DNA of 64,000 nucleotides, from the NCBI RefSeq assembly GCF_003315075.1, contig NZ_QNRJ01000001.1:167158-231157 (forward strand), given 5' to 3'. This DNA is from Rossellomorea aquimaris (GTDB taxonomy: Bacteria; Bacillota; Bacilli; Bacillales; Bacillaceae_B). The translations under genes were made by a program, and so were the position numbers. Below are positions 28,217 to 37,003 of the stretch, piece by piece (position 1 is the first letter of the stretch; each line of letters opens with the position of its first letter). The notes beneath the pieces were generated by a model that was given only the letters and a program-made list of their open reading frames with translations, was not told where the DNA came from and ran no database searches.

Positions 28217-29383
28217 ATGATGTCGTATAAGTCTCGAAACAACAATAGCTTAGTCCCACTAGTATTCGTCTCTATGAAGGCCATCATTCGGGTAGTATTG
28301 ATCGGTATTGTCCTCATGTACTTGACTGTATGGTTGATTTCGTCGACGGCAATTAAATTGAGGGTGGATAGTTTACTGTATTCATCGATGTCCGAACTCG
28401 TCCCAAAAGAAACGTTTCTTATGTTGTTGTCACAGGAAATGACTGGACTGCGGGCTACCAATGAGGAAGCATTAAACAGTGATTTTGATTGGCTGGAAAG
28501 CGTCACGAACGTTTCACTCCTTGATCCGCGTAGTTTATTTGGACGGGAAATACCCGGAATCGAAAATTATCATACTCACATAGCCGTTGCCGGTAAAGGG
28601 ACAGACATTACGAACCTCCCAAATGAATCACCGGCTCCGACAGAAGATCAGTTGAAAGATCAGGAAATCGATCAGAGTCAAATTGATCAGGCCAACAACA
28701 ACTCAGGAGACGGAGTTCAAGAGATTGATGAAAAATCCGTCTACATCTATCATTCACACAGCTGGGAAGCGTTCAGCCCGCTGATTAAGAATAACAATTC
28801 AAAAGATCCCGCGAGTACCAACGAGAAGGTCAACGTCATTGCTGTCGGCACAAAATTGAAGCAAGAGCTTGAAGCAAGGGGGATTGGAGCAGTCCAGGAT
28901 AAGACAGATGTAAACAAAGCTCTCAAAGACAAGTCATGGACATATTTTGAATCCTATCAGTTATCAAGGGGTCTAGTACAAGAAGCCATTGCCCAAAACG
29001 ATGACCTAACGTACCTGGTTGATATCCATCGGGATTCTCAGCCACGAAGCATCACTACCAAAACCATTAATGGTAAAAACTATGCACGTTTATTTTTTAT
29101 CGTAGGAAAAGAAAACAAAAACTTCGAAAAGAACCTTAAGATTGCAAAGGAATTGAATGCTAAACTGGAGGAAAAATATCCTGGCATCAGCCGGGGTGTC
29201 TTCATCAAAACAAGAGCAGAAGGTAACGGGGTCTACAATCAGGACCTAACCGAGAGAGCCATGTTACTTGAGTTTGGCGGAGTGGAAAATAATTTAGTTG
29301 AATTGTATAACTCTACAGAAGCGTTTGCGGAGATCTTTGCAGAATATTACAAGAAGGATGCTGTCGAGGTAAATGCACAATAA
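28217..29383 (+). CDS. Stage II sporulation protein P (SpoIIP) family amidase/endopeptidase
   Basis: This is a membrane-anchored peptidoglycan hydrolase of 388 aa, close to the ~400 of SpoIIP, which thins septal peptidoglycan with SpoIID during engulfment. One membrane anchor (about 17-40) is followed by a linker rich in Asp, Gln and Asn. The catalytic domain shows VYIYHSHSWEAF, YLVDIHRDSQPR and LLEFGGVENN. In B. subtilis spoIIP lies downstream of gpr. No gpr is seen here, so this is probably a paralogue in addition to the canonical copy. Confidence 0.88.
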   Translation: MMSYKSRNNNSLVPLVFVSMKAIIRVVLIGIVLMYLTVWLISSTAIKLRVDSLLYSSMSELVPKETFLMLLSQEMTGLRATNEEALNSDFDWLESVTNVSLLDPRSLFGREIPGIENYHTHIAVAGKGTDITNLPNESPAPTEDQLKDQEIDQSQIDQANNNSGDGVQEIDEKSVYIYHSHSWEAFSPLIKNNNSKDPASTNEKVNVIAVGTKLKQELEARGIGAVQDKTDVNKALKDKSWTYFESYQLSRGLVQEAIAQNDDLTYLVDIHRDSQPRSITTKTINGKNYARLFFIVGKENKNFEKNLKIAKELNAKLEEKYPGISRGVFIKTRAEGNGVYNQDLTERAMLLEFGGVENNLVELYNSTEAFAEIFAEYYKKDAVEVNAQ

Positions 29384-29392
29384 GTGATAGGG

Positions 29393-29429
29393 AAAAAAGA
29401 CGTATGCCGTGTGGTAGACGTCTTTTTTT
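29393..29429 (+). terminator. Terminator after SpoIIP-like gene
   Basis: AGACGT pairs with ACGTCT, with an A-run before and TTTTTTT after. Confidence 0.8.
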
Positions 29430-29464
29430 CTTCGCGAGGAGAGCGGTCTCTATGACGTCATCCA

Positions 29465-30034
29465 TTATGTTCTCATGTTCTTCCTCCAACGATATCCCCA
29501 ATAAAACATCCCAACCACCACTGAACCTGCCACCATAATAACCGTACCCTTATCCGCATCCAACACATTCACCACCACAAATGCTTCAATCAATAATGAA
29601 GGAATCTTCCCTATAGAACTGATAACAGAAAAGACAACAATAGAAATAGAGCTAAAGGCAGCGGCAACGGTAACCACGCTTGAAGGCACAAAGGGAACCA
29701 TGCGAAATAAGAATAGAAGAAAGATCCATTCCGTACCTGACGCTTCTTTTAATTTGAGAAAATATTTGTTAGACAGAATCTGATCAATCCCTGTAATCTT
29801 CATACCTTTTCTATACAAATAAAAGCTAACCATGGCCCCTAATGATTCACCAAGTATGGATACCCCGACTCCCGGCCAAAATCCAAATGCGGAAATATTG
29901 AATGCCGTCAAGAAAACACTTGGCAGGAAACCTAGAATACTGATGAATATATTAATGGTTATACTGATGAAAATGAGAGACCAACTATCAAGGCCGATGA
30001 ATTCGTTCATGAAATGCTGCAGTGTGTCAGTCAT
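29465..30034 (-). CDS. VTT/DedA-type (TVP38-like) membrane protein
   Basis: This 189-aa integral membrane protein of the SNARE-associated VTT (TMEM41/DedA/TVP38) family has five or six hydrophobic segments. The re-entrant-loop signature GVGVSILGESLGAMVSFYLYRKG and the downstream FLLFLFRMVPFVPSSVVTVAAAFSSIS carry the conserved Gly, Glu, Arg and Pro. Relatives are thought to move lipids such as undecaprenyl phosphate across the membrane. The role of this copy is inferred only from the family. Confidence 0.82.
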   Translation of the reverse strand: MTDTLQHFMNEFIGLDSWSLIFISITINIFISILGFLPSVFLTAFNISAFGFWPGVGVSILGESLGAMVSFYLYRKGMKITGIDQILSNKYFLKLKEASGTEWIFLLFLFRMVPFVPSSVVTVAAAFSSISIVVFSVISSIGKIPSLLIEAFVVVNVLDADKGTVIMVAGSVVVGMFYWGYRWRKNMRT

Positions 30035-30246
30035 ATTTCAATTCCTTTGTAAGAGTTTAGATTATCAGAATAATACATCTGAAGTCCTTTAGGAACAAAT
30101 TTATTTTGTGATGAGTGCATACTCTTCTATAAAACAACTCTGTTATGGAATCTCCACTAGGGAAGATAGAATAGTTTAAAAGATGAAAGGAAAACGAGCT
30201 AACAATTATACAATCTTACTGCAGAAAGTTAGTTTAAATAAATAAA

Positions 30247-30355
30247 GAGGTTGGGACAGAACTAAAAACCACGATATAAAGAAAAACAAATCTGCCTACT
30301 GGGAAGCAGATTTGTTCGGGTTTTACTTAGACTAAAATACTTTTGTCACAACCTC
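30247..30355. repeat. Nested palindromic intergenic repeat / terminator
   Basis: The outer arms GAGGTTG and CAACCTC (plus partly paired GACAGAA / TTTTGTC) enclose a perfect inner hairpin ACAAATCTGC / GCAGATTTGT at 30286-30315. The element starts immediately downstream of the Fbp-like gene's stop, so it probably serves as its terminator. GTTGGGACA-type palindromes are dispersed in many Firmicutes genomes. Confidence 0.65.
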
Positions 30356-30359
30356 CTTT

Positions 30360-30575
30360 TCAACTGCTTAATTTGGCACAATTTTTCCAATGAATGGAGC
30401 CGACATCGCTATGCGGATGGCATTCCTTTTGAAGATATTTGTATTCGTCCTCAAGTTCCTGGAGAGTCAGCTCAAATAATTGTTTGTCTCCTTTTTTGAA
30501 TATGTTGTGGACAATTAATTTGTTTATTAACTCGTTTCTTCGATTGTGAATCGCTTCCTGAAGGATTTCTCCCAT
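30360..30575 (-). CDS. Fbp-like (Fur-regulated basic protein family) small protein under a SAM riboswitch
   Basis: This 71-aa protein has IHNRRNELINKLIVHNIFKKGDKQLFELTLQELEDEYKYL, which matches the pattern of the FbpA-type domain (helical, with a KxxRQLYELTLSELE-like core). The C-terminal tail adds two cysteines and three histidines (CHPHSDVGSIHWKNC), which could bind metal. Start ATG after AGAGGAGTGATCT. Unlike the Fur-regulated fbp genes of B. subtilis, its 5' leader is a complete S-box riboswitch with terminator, and it is the only gene downstream. This suggests a role when S-adenosylmethionine or methionine is scarce. Confidence 0.72.
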   Translation of the reverse strand: MGEILQEAIHNRRNELINKLIVHNIFKKGDKQLFELTLQELEDEYKYLQKECHPHSDVGSIHWKNCAKLSS

Positions 30576-30629
30576 ATTAGATCACTCCTCTTATAATGAA
30601 TACGAACAGTGGAAGAGGCTCTTTCATTG

Positions 30630-30667
30630 AAAAAAGCCCTCTTCCTAGTAGATAAGAAGAAGGCTTT
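30630..30667 (-). terminator. Intrinsic terminator of the SAM riboswitch expression platform
   Basis: On the minus strand AAAGCC-TTCTTC pairs with GGAAGA-GGGCTTT and runs into a T tract. It sits between the aptamer and the Fbp-like gene, as expected for premature termination when SAM is bound. Confidence 0.85.
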
Positions 30668-30683
30668 ATGTATCAAACTTCAA

Positions 30684-30787
30684 CTCATCTTCCAAGCGAA
30701 TTGCTTGTGGAATTAGCACAGTGTTCTACGATGTAGAATCTGTTGCTGAGGCATCGTCGGGCCAGTCCCTCTTCCTCTCTGGATAAG
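30684..30787 (-). promoter_or_regulatory. SAM-I (S-box) riboswitch aptamer
   Basis: This 104-nt element on the minus strand has closing-stem halves CTTATC and GATGAG. The core blocks AGAGAGG, GAGGGACTGGCCCGA, TGCC-CAGCAAC and GTGCTAATTCC follow in the order and spacing of the S-box consensus. In this class, SAM binding stabilises the aptamer and favours the downstream terminator. The controlled gene is the Fbp-like ORF at 30360-30575, not a methionine or cysteine biosynthesis gene. Confidence 0.95.
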
Positions 30788-30817
30788 CGGATATATAGTT
30801 GTCATGGATTTCTTATT

Positions 30818-30847
30818 ATTATATATATTAGTATTCAGAGTTGTCAA
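30818..30847 (-). promoter_or_regulatory. Sigma-A promoter of the riboswitch transcript
   Basis: TTGACA (30842-30847) and TATAAT (30818-30823) are separated by 18 nt. Both are perfect consensus hexamers, placed about 30 nt upstream of the aptamer. Confidence 0.85.
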
Positions 30848-31014
30848 CTAGGAATTGAATGTTGGGTATAGGATAGATGGGAGGACTTAAAAATAAAATG
30901 TTGGAACTAACCCTCATTCCTATACTTTTTACCAATTCAGACACAGAATTTTTTTCTAATCAACAAAAAACATGATAACCTGTATACATAAACGCAATTA
31001 TTGGAGTGAGTCGT

Positions 31015-32412
31015 ATGAAGACAGTGGTTGTCGTAGGTGGAGGAATTACAGGATTAACAGCGCTGTACCATCTTCAAAGAATGTCCATTGAACGAGAAAT
31101 AGATACCGAGTTAATCCTGATCGAGCGGAATCAGGAGCTCGGCGGCAAAATTAGAACCATTAATGACGGTGAATTCATTATGGAAGCGGGAGCAGATTCC
31201 ATCGTGGCCCGAAATGAAGGGGTTCTGACTCTAGTTGAGGAAATTCAACTTCAAGAGGAACTCGTCTATAATGAAACAGGCACATCCTACATATATACAA
31301 ATGGCGAATTACATAAGATTCCCCAAGACACGATTTTCGGAATTCCCATGTCCGTTGAGTCTCTTCAAAATAGCACCCTGGTCTCAGAAGAAGGGAAGAT
31401 CGACGCACTTAAAGACCTTGAATCGGAAAATACACAATTTACCAAAGAGAGTTCCATCGGTGAATTTTTAGAAGCGTTCCTGGGTAAGGAACTTGTTGAG
31501 AAGCAGGTAGCTCCAGTATTGTCAGGGGTCTACTCTGGAAATTTACATAAGCTCACCATGGCTTCGACACTCCCATACTTACTTGAATATAAAAATGAAT
31601 ACGGCAGTATCATTAAAGGTTTATCAGCAAATAAACAAAAATTCCAAGGGGCATCCAATAAAAAGTTCATCTCGTTTAAAAATGGTTTATCAACCATCAT
31701 TGAACGTTTAGAAGAACAATGTTCCAGTGGGACAATTTTAAAGGGAGTAGAAACAACTAAGCTCCAAAAAACAGGAGACAAATATGAGCTGACTCTAAAT
31801 GGTCATGGGAGGATTCAAGCGGATTATGTGGTATTCGCAACACCTCATGACGTAACCCAGAAGATTCTGACCCATGAAAAACTTGAACCTGATTTTAATA
31901 AATTGAGAAACTCTTCCCTTATTTCAATTTACCTTGGATTTAACATTCCAGATGAGGAACTTCCTGCTGATGGAACAGGCTTTATCGTATCAAGCGGCAG
32001 AGATGTGAAATGTGATGCATGCACATGGACGAGCCGGAAATGGAAGCATACGTCCATTAATCAAAACCTTTTATTGAGACTTTTTTATAAAAGTACTAAC
32101 CCTCATTACAATGAGTTGAAAGAGTTTAGCGAGGCAGAACTTGTGAGCATGGCACTTGAAGATATCAGAAAAAGTGTCGGCATAGTCGGAGATCCGATTT
32201 CTGTCGAGGTAACGAACTGGAAAGACCTGATGCCAAACTATCATCTTGAGCATAGTCAGTCTGTGCAATCGTTAGATGAAATTCTCGCAACCGAGCTGCC
32301 ACGTGTGAAGCTGGCAGGTGCTTCATACTATGGAGTGGGCATCGGCGCGTGTATTCAAAACGGGAAGAAAACTGCAGAAAGTATTATAGATGAGTTAGAG
32401 GAGAACGTTTGA
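31015..32412 (+). CDS. hemY: Protoporphyrinogen/coproporphyrinogen oxidase, HemY (CgoX) family
   Basis: This FAD enzyme of haem synthesis oxidises coproporphyrinogen III to coproporphyrin III in Gram-positives. It is 465 aa, the usual length. N-terminal dinucleotide fold VVVVGGGITGLTALYHLQ, then ELGGKIRTIND and GADSIVARN, and C-terminal LAGASYYGVGIGACIQNGKKTAESI. The ATG at 31015 is chosen; it has TTGGAG at good spacing, whereas the GTG at 31006 overlaps that site. In Bacillus hemY normally follows hemE-hemH. This copy is alone, so it may be a second paralogue. Confidence 0.9.
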   Translation: MKTVVVVGGGITGLTALYHLQRMSIEREIDTELILIERNQELGGKIRTINDGEFIMEAGADSIVARNEGVLTLVEEIQLQEELVYNETGTSYIYTNGELHKIPQDTIFGIPMSVESLQNSTLVSEEGKIDALKDLESENTQFTKESSIGEFLEAFLGKELVEKQVAPVLSGVYSGNLHKLTMASTLPYLLEYKNEYGSIIKGLSANKQKFQGASNKKFISFKNGLSTIIERLEEQCSSGTILKGVETTKLQKTGDKYELTLNGHGRIQADYVVFATPHDVTQKILTHEKLEPDFNKLRNSSLISIYLGFNIPDEELPADGTGFIVSSGRDVKCDACTWTSRKWKHTSINQNLLLRLFYKSTNPHYNELKEFSEAELVSMALEDIRKSVGIVGDPISVEVTNWKDLMPNYHLEHSQSVQSLDEILATELPRVKLAGASYYGVGIGACIQNGKKTAESIIDELEENV

Positions 32413-32426
32413 GGAAGATAATGAAT

Positions 32427-32466
32427 AAAGGAAAAGAGTCTGGAATTTCCCAAGCTCTTTTCCTTT
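32427..32466. terminator. Bidirectional terminator
   Basis: AAAGGAAAAGAG pairs perfectly with CTCTTTTCCTTT between the convergent hemY-like and epimerase genes. Confidence 0.88.
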
Positions 32467-32487
32467 GTGTTTGCACGAGTTATGAAA

Positions 32488-33414
32488 TCATTCGTCATTC
32501 TCCATTTTCCTTTTGAAATATTCAACTGTATTCTCTAAACCGGAGTTCAAATCATATTGAGGTTCCCATTTTAGATAGTGCAGAGCTTTCGAATTTGAGA
32601 GGTGACTGTGTAAAATATCTCCTTCCCGTTTCGCTTCGTAGTTTGGCTTTTGCGAAGAGTGGAGCTGGTTTGAAAGTAGGGTGTAGAGTAGGTTGACGGT
32701 TGTTTGGGTGTTGGTGCCGATATTGATGACTTGGTTGTCAGCGTTTGCGATGGCAAGAAGATTTGCCCGGGCTACGTCCTCTACGTAAACAAAGTCCCGA
32801 GTCTGGTTTCCATCCCCAAAAATGATGGGTGTTTCAATGTTTAATAGTTGCTCAATAAATATGCTTATAACTCCGCCTTCGCCATCGGATCGTTGTCTGG
32901 GTCCATATACATTGGCGTATCTCAAAATGGTGTATGGAAGTTTATAGAGCTTATTAAATAGTTTAATATAAGTTTCTGATACTAATTTTGAGGTACCGTA
33001 AAAGGAAATCGGACTAGTAGGACTCTCTTCATTAATCACCTCATTTGTATAACCATATACTGCACTGGAAGAGGAAAAGATGAATTTTTTCACACCGTAT
33101 CTGGTACTGTACTCCAACAACTTTACGGTTCCTAATACATTGACTGCAGCATCTTCTGCAGGATTTTCCAATGATTTAGCTACGCTCACTTGGGCAGCGA
33201 GGTGCATAACGATGTCGGGTTTTTCTTTTTCAAAAATCTTTTCAACTTTATCGGATAACAGATTTTCCCTATATATTTTGACTCCACTGGGCACGTTTTC
33301 CTCCCTGCCATTAGAGAAGTTGTCTAGAATAATGGGGGTGTGACCTTCAGCGAGCAGTATTTCTACAAGTTGTGAGCCGATAAATCCGCCTCCGCCTGTA
33401 ACTAATATCTTCAT
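32488..33414 (-). CDS. NAD-dependent sugar epimerase/dehydratase
   Basis: This cytoplasmic short-chain dehydrogenase/reductase acts on nucleotide sugars and resembles UDP-glucose/UDP-GlcNAc 4-epimerases. It is 308 aa. The motifs are the Rossmann TGGGGFIGSQLVE at the N-terminus, LAAQVSVAKS, SSAVYG and catalytic YGTSKLVSETY (Tyr-x3-Lys). It is the last of six co-directional genes (PIG-L deacetylase, GT4, ATP-grasp, kinase, GT4, epimerase), 48 bp after the preceding GT4. It probably supplies the activated sugar for the glycan made by that operon. YtcB of B. subtilis, which sits in the ytcABC spore polysaccharide genes, is a comparable enzyme. Confidence 0.87.
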   Translation of the reverse strand: MKILVTGGGGFIGSQLVEILLAEGHTPIILDNFSNGREENVPSGVKIYRENLLSDKVEKIFEKEKPDIVMHLAAQVSVAKSLENPAEDAAVNVLGTVKLLEYSTRYGVKKFIFSSSSAVYGYTNEVINEESPTSPISFYGTSKLVSETYIKLFNKLYKLPYTILRYANVYGPRQRSDGEGGVISIFIEQLLNIETPIIFGDGNQTRDFVYVEDVARANLLAIANADNQVINIGTNTQTTVNLLYTLLSNQLHSSQKPNYEAKREGDILHSHLSNSKALHYLKWEPQYDLNSGLENTVEYFKRKMENDE

Positions 33415-33462
33415 GTATGATCCTGGATCCGTTCATTCTCCCTCATGATGAGTCTCCTTTCT

Positions 33463-34740
33463 TTATAAATATGTTTGATAGATCTTTTCAATTTTTCTCG
33501 TCATAACCTGGGAGGTTAAGTGTTGACGGGCATAGGATTCAGCATTGTTTGCAAACCTCTTACGTTCTTCCTTATTTGTTAAGAAGCGCTTTATCGCATG
33601 TGCCAATTGCTCAACGTTACCAGGTTCACAAAGGATGCCTGTTTCTTCATGTTGAACCATTTCCGGGATTCCGCCACATGTGGTGGAGATGACCGCTTGC
33701 CTGGAAAACATTGCTTCCATGACGGATAGGGGAAAGTTGTCATTCACAGTTGCTAATACATAGATGTCCGACATGGAAAGAATATGGGGTATATCGTGTC
33801 GTTTCCCCAGGAATTTCACGTTATTCAGCTGAAGTTCTTTCGCCTGTTCAATCAGTTTTTCCTTCATGACTCCATCTCCGACAATCCATACTTCCACATT
33901 CGTCAGGTGTTCACGAAGTCTGGACAATGCTTCCAAGAGAAATCCATGACCTTTACGTGGTGACAGCCGGGAGACACACGTTAGGATAATGTTTTCATGA
34001 TTTTTATGAGGAAGTGGATTAAAATCGATGCCAGTATGAACGGTGACCATCCTTTCATCTTTTGCACCGAAATCCATTAAGTTAGGTCGAAAGGAATCTG
34101 AAATCATCACGATTTCAGTGCTTGCTGCAATGCCTACTTTCTCAAGTTCAGTAAAATAGGCTTCTTCAATGGAACCTTTCTGCATTTTGTTGAATTTTAA
34201 GCGACTTTTCGTAAAGAACCCGTGTGGCGTAAAGAGTAAAGGTTTTTGGTATGTTTGGTTTAAATGTCCCAGGATGAAGATGGCAAATAGATCTTGAGCG
34301 TGTATGATGTCATATTGCTGGAGATTTTTTTCTTTGAGAAATATCCCAAATACATGAAGGTAACTAAGGTTTTTGACGATTTTTTCATTTACTCTTCCGT
34401 AGCGTCTATTCATAAATTTACGGGCTTCAGAGGATGCTTCGGGAATCCATTCTTCCAGCTGTTCTGAAGACATATGGTTGGGCGCTAGTACATCTACACT
34501 ATGACCGCCCTTTTCAAAACCGTTTTTTATCGAAGTGATGTAATGAGATAATCCCCCTGTATGGGGGTATTGAAAAAATGTAACGTATAAGATTTTCATT
34601 GGCTTTGAATCATCGCCTTCTGTCTTCTGACCGAATGGTTGGAGAGTGAGAGGCTCCTTATAGTCTCTTTCCACATCATAATACTGATCCATGATGGCAA
34701 GAAGAGAGGGATGAATGTTGAAAGGGGGCATTCGACTCAA
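33463..34740 (-). CDS. GT4 family glycosyltransferase (second in operon)
   Basis: This is a 425-aa retaining GT-B glycosyltransferase. The N-terminal half begins, after a 50-residue extension, with MKILYVTFFQYPHTGGLSHYI. The nucleotide-sugar half shows SRLSPRKGHGFLLEAL and the EAMFSRQAVISTTCGGIPEMV motif with its two glutamates. It starts at TTG after AAAGGATGAG. The odd extension (HPSLLAIMDQYYDV) resembles the start of the other GT4 in this operon (PYLVSALDKYYGV). The two are therefore duplicates that share a non-catalytic N-terminal tag, perhaps for docking. Confidence 0.88.
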   Translation of the reverse strand: MSRMPPFNIHPSLLAIMDQYYDVERDYKEPLTLQPFGQKTEGDDSKPMKILYVTFFQYPHTGGLSHYITSIKNGFEKGGHSVDVLAPNHMSSEQLEEWIPEASSEARKFMNRRYGRVNEKIVKNLSYLHVFGIFLKEKNLQQYDIIHAQDLFAIFILGHLNQTYQKPLLFTPHGFFTKSRLKFNKMQKGSIEEAYFTELEKVGIAASTEIVMISDSFRPNLMDFGAKDERMVTVHTGIDFNPLPHKNHENIILTCVSRLSPRKGHGFLLEALSRLREHLTNVEVWIVGDGVMKEKLIEQAKELQLNNVKFLGKRHDIPHILSMSDIYVLATVNDNFPLSVMEAMFSRQAVISTTCGGIPEMVQHEETGILCEPGNVEQLAHAIKRFLTNKEERKRFANNAESYARQHLTSQVMTRKIEKIYQTYL

Positions 34741-34760
34741 GATTTCTCATCCTTTCGTAT

Positions 34761-35822
34761 CTATTTATAGATTCCCAGTTCACTTCCCCAGGTTGATATT
34801 TTTTCTAAATGGTAGGGAAGAAGCTCACCTCCGCGGTTGTCAAAGATACGTCTCAGCTGAGTGTGTAATCCTTTTTCAAGGGTTCGTTGAAGGTACGCCA
34901 TTTTGTATAAATGAATGGGTTTGGTTTTGAACTCGATTCCATATTTCTTCATTTCATTCGTGTACACGTCGACCGCATGGGTGCGGATTTCTTCTGCATT
35001 GCTTTGCCAATCCTTCCGAAAACCTAGTAAAATTTCTACCAGGACAATCATGTCAAACCATGTAGGGGCAAATTTGGCTGATTCCCAATCGATGAATTGA
35101 ATCGCCCAGGGTTCATTTTTACTGACATCTTTTGAACAGATATTCTGCATATGAAGATCTCCATGTGTAATGGAGTAGCCGCTGTTCAATAGTTCCGGGA
35201 AGAAGTCAGGACCGTTACTGTATAAGTTTTTTAATGGCTTATAATGTGGTTTGATGATGTCCTTCAATTGTTTATCCTTCTTGGCATCGTCTAGAAATGT
35301 CATTGTATTTGAAATGAATTTTTCCCGGTCGTTTTTCATTTTTACCGAGTTGTATATGGGAAACCAATGTTGAAAAGTCTTTTTTTCTTTCTTGAAATTT
35401 TCTTCATGCGTGTGGGCGTGAAGTTTAGCAAGGGTTGGGATAATATAATCAAAATGCTTGGGTGTAAAGGTAAGCTGTCCGCGAATTTGGCGAACAAACT
35501 CCATGAACACCCAAGTATCACTTCCTTGTTTCTCCATCAGGTATATTTCAGGAAGAAACTCTTTTAAAAATGGGTAGGCTTGACTGTAGACATTAATCTC
35601 GACTTCATTTTTGTATTTGGTAGAATGGTAGATTTTAAAAATGATAGGGAAGGTGTCTGTGTGTTTCTGTAGCTGAAGCTGATAGATGCTGCTCCTTTTA
35701 GTTGATTTAAGGTTTTGGATTGATGAAGCCTGGATGGTCACTTTACTTCCAAGGGATGTAGAGAGTTTTTCTTCGATTCCATGTTTATGAAACATGGATA
35801 TCAGTTCTTGTGGTGTATACAT
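34761..35822 (-). CDS. Aminoglycoside phosphotransferase-fold kinase, CotS/CotI-like
   Basis: This 353-aa protein of the APH/choline kinase fold has the catalytic motif THGDLHMQNIC and metal-binding FIDWESAKF. The N-terminal nucleotide-binding beta hairpin is less conserved. In B. subtilis the spore coat proteins CotS, CotI and YutH have this fold and lie beside the GT4 gene cotSA. The same neighbourhood here suggests a small-molecule or glycan kinase associated with the spore surface. The ATG at 35822 follows GGAGTGA; the TTG at 35828 is too close to it. Its start overlaps the ATP-grasp stop. Confidence 0.82.
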   Translation of the reverse strand: MYTPQELISMFHKHGIEEKLSTSLGSKVTIQASSIQNLKSTKRSSIYQLQLQKHTDTFPIIFKIYHSTKYKNEVEINVYSQAYPFLKEFLPEIYLMEKQGSDTWVFMEFVRQIRGQLTFTPKHFDYIIPTLAKLHAHTHEENFKKEKKTFQHWFPIYNSVKMKNDREKFISNTMTFLDDAKKDKQLKDIIKPHYKPLKNLYSNGPDFFPELLNSGYSITHGDLHMQNICSKDVSKNEPWAIQFIDWESAKFAPTWFDMIVLVEILLGFRKDWQSNAEEIRTHAVDVYTNEMKKYGIEFKTKPIHLYKMAYLQRTLEKGLHTQLRRIFDNRGGELLPYHLEKISTWGSELGIYK

Positions 35823-35824
35823 AC

Positions 35825-37003
35825 TCAATCACTCCTTCGTTTTCTTTTCCACGCATTCCGCAGGTGAGACAGGGTACTCCTTATAAATGGCATAGGATCA
35901 TCAAAGGCAAGAAGAGCGAATACCTTTTTTCCCCTGAATCCATAAAAGAAGTCTTTTAAGCTCATTTCTCCATTTTTTCTTTTTTCAAGAAAGGTAAGGA
36001 AGTAACGTACCAGGTAAATCCATTGAACCCCGTCAATTTGCTGCAGTTTAGGAGATGGACGTTGACCAGTAAGGTACTGGTAATATTGAAGGGCAAAATC
36101 AACTCCGGAGTGACCGGTTAAACTATGGGTGAGCCAGAATCTGGGATTGATCTCAATGAGCTTATATTGCCCATCCCGTGGATCTTTTTTATACTCGATC
36201 ATACTTACACCTTTTATTCCCAACTCTTTCAGTAGTGGAACACCGACATCGACCAGATCAGGTATTCGTTTGCTCACGATGTGTGCTCCCGTTCCGAATT
36301 GTGCCGGGAATTGGTGGTTTTTTTGGAGAGTGAAAAGGGCAAGTAATTCCATATCCTCATCGAAAAATGTCGCCACTTTATAGAAACATTGGTTGTCTCC
36401 AGGAATGATTTCCTGAATAATAAGCTCACCGAACTTGCGATAAATAGGATAGATTCTCCTTAATTGGATGGCGTCTTGAATATGAATGGCTTTCTTATTA
36501 ACATGTTTTCTGAATTCATGTCCGAACACAGGCTTTAAGATACACGGAAATTCTAATTGAGTAATCGCCTCATCAAGCTGCTCATCACTTTCCACAAAAA
36601 AGGTTTTGGCTGTTGGGATATTATATTCCAATGCTAATTCATAGGTTTTCTTTTTATCTAATAAATCCAAAATTAAAGAGTGATCAGGATATAAAAATAG
36701 GTAGTACTGGGATAATTCGTCCCTGTATTTTGAGATGAAGACAACATAATCATCTGCACCTGCGTAAAGCACAGGCTTTTTATCAAGATTCATCGCTATT
36801 CCTTTTAAAAAAGACAGCAGCTCCGCTTCTTGGTTCAAGGGGCTTGGACATACCCCACATGTTGCAAGTCTTGATTTCCCCTTTGAATAGGGACCTTCTG
36901 TATCAAATGCATATACATCAATTCCTTTTCGGGAAAGGGCATGAATGATGCCGACTCCATTAGCGCTTAAGTCAAGGACAACAGCTGGATGTGATGACAA
37001 CAT
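35825..37003 (-). CDS. ATP-grasp domain protein
   Basis: This is a 392-aa enzyme of the ATP-grasp superfamily, which joins a carboxylate to an amine or thiol via an acylphosphate. It has a Rossmann-like N-domain (VVLDLSANGVGIIHALSRKGIDVYAFD), the ATP-binding stretch FPCILKPVFGHEFRKHVNKKA and the metal-binding EINPRFWLTHSL near residue 280. Its place between two glycosyltransferases and a kinase suggests it adds an amino acid or amine to a surface glycan. The substrate cannot be read. It overlaps the upstream GT4 by one base and the downstream kinase reading frame. Confidence 0.83.
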   Translation of the reverse strand: MLSSHPAVVLDLSANGVGIIHALSRKGIDVYAFDTEGPYSKGKSRLATCGVCPSPLNQEAELLSFLKGIAMNLDKKPVLYAGADDYVVFISKYRDELSQYYLFLYPDHSLILDLLDKKKTYELALEYNIPTAKTFFVESDEQLDEAITQLEFPCILKPVFGHEFRKHVNKKAIHIQDAIQLRRIYPIYRKFGELIIQEIIPGDNQCFYKVATFFDEDMELLALFTLQKNHQFPAQFGTGAHIVSKRIPDLVDVGVPLLKELGIKGVSMIEYKKDPRDGQYKLIEINPRFWLTHSLTGHSGVDFALQYYQYLTGQRPSPKLQQIDGVQWIYLVRYFLTFLEKRKNGEMSLKDFFYGFRGKKVFALLAFDDPMPFIRSTLSHLRNAWKRKRRSD

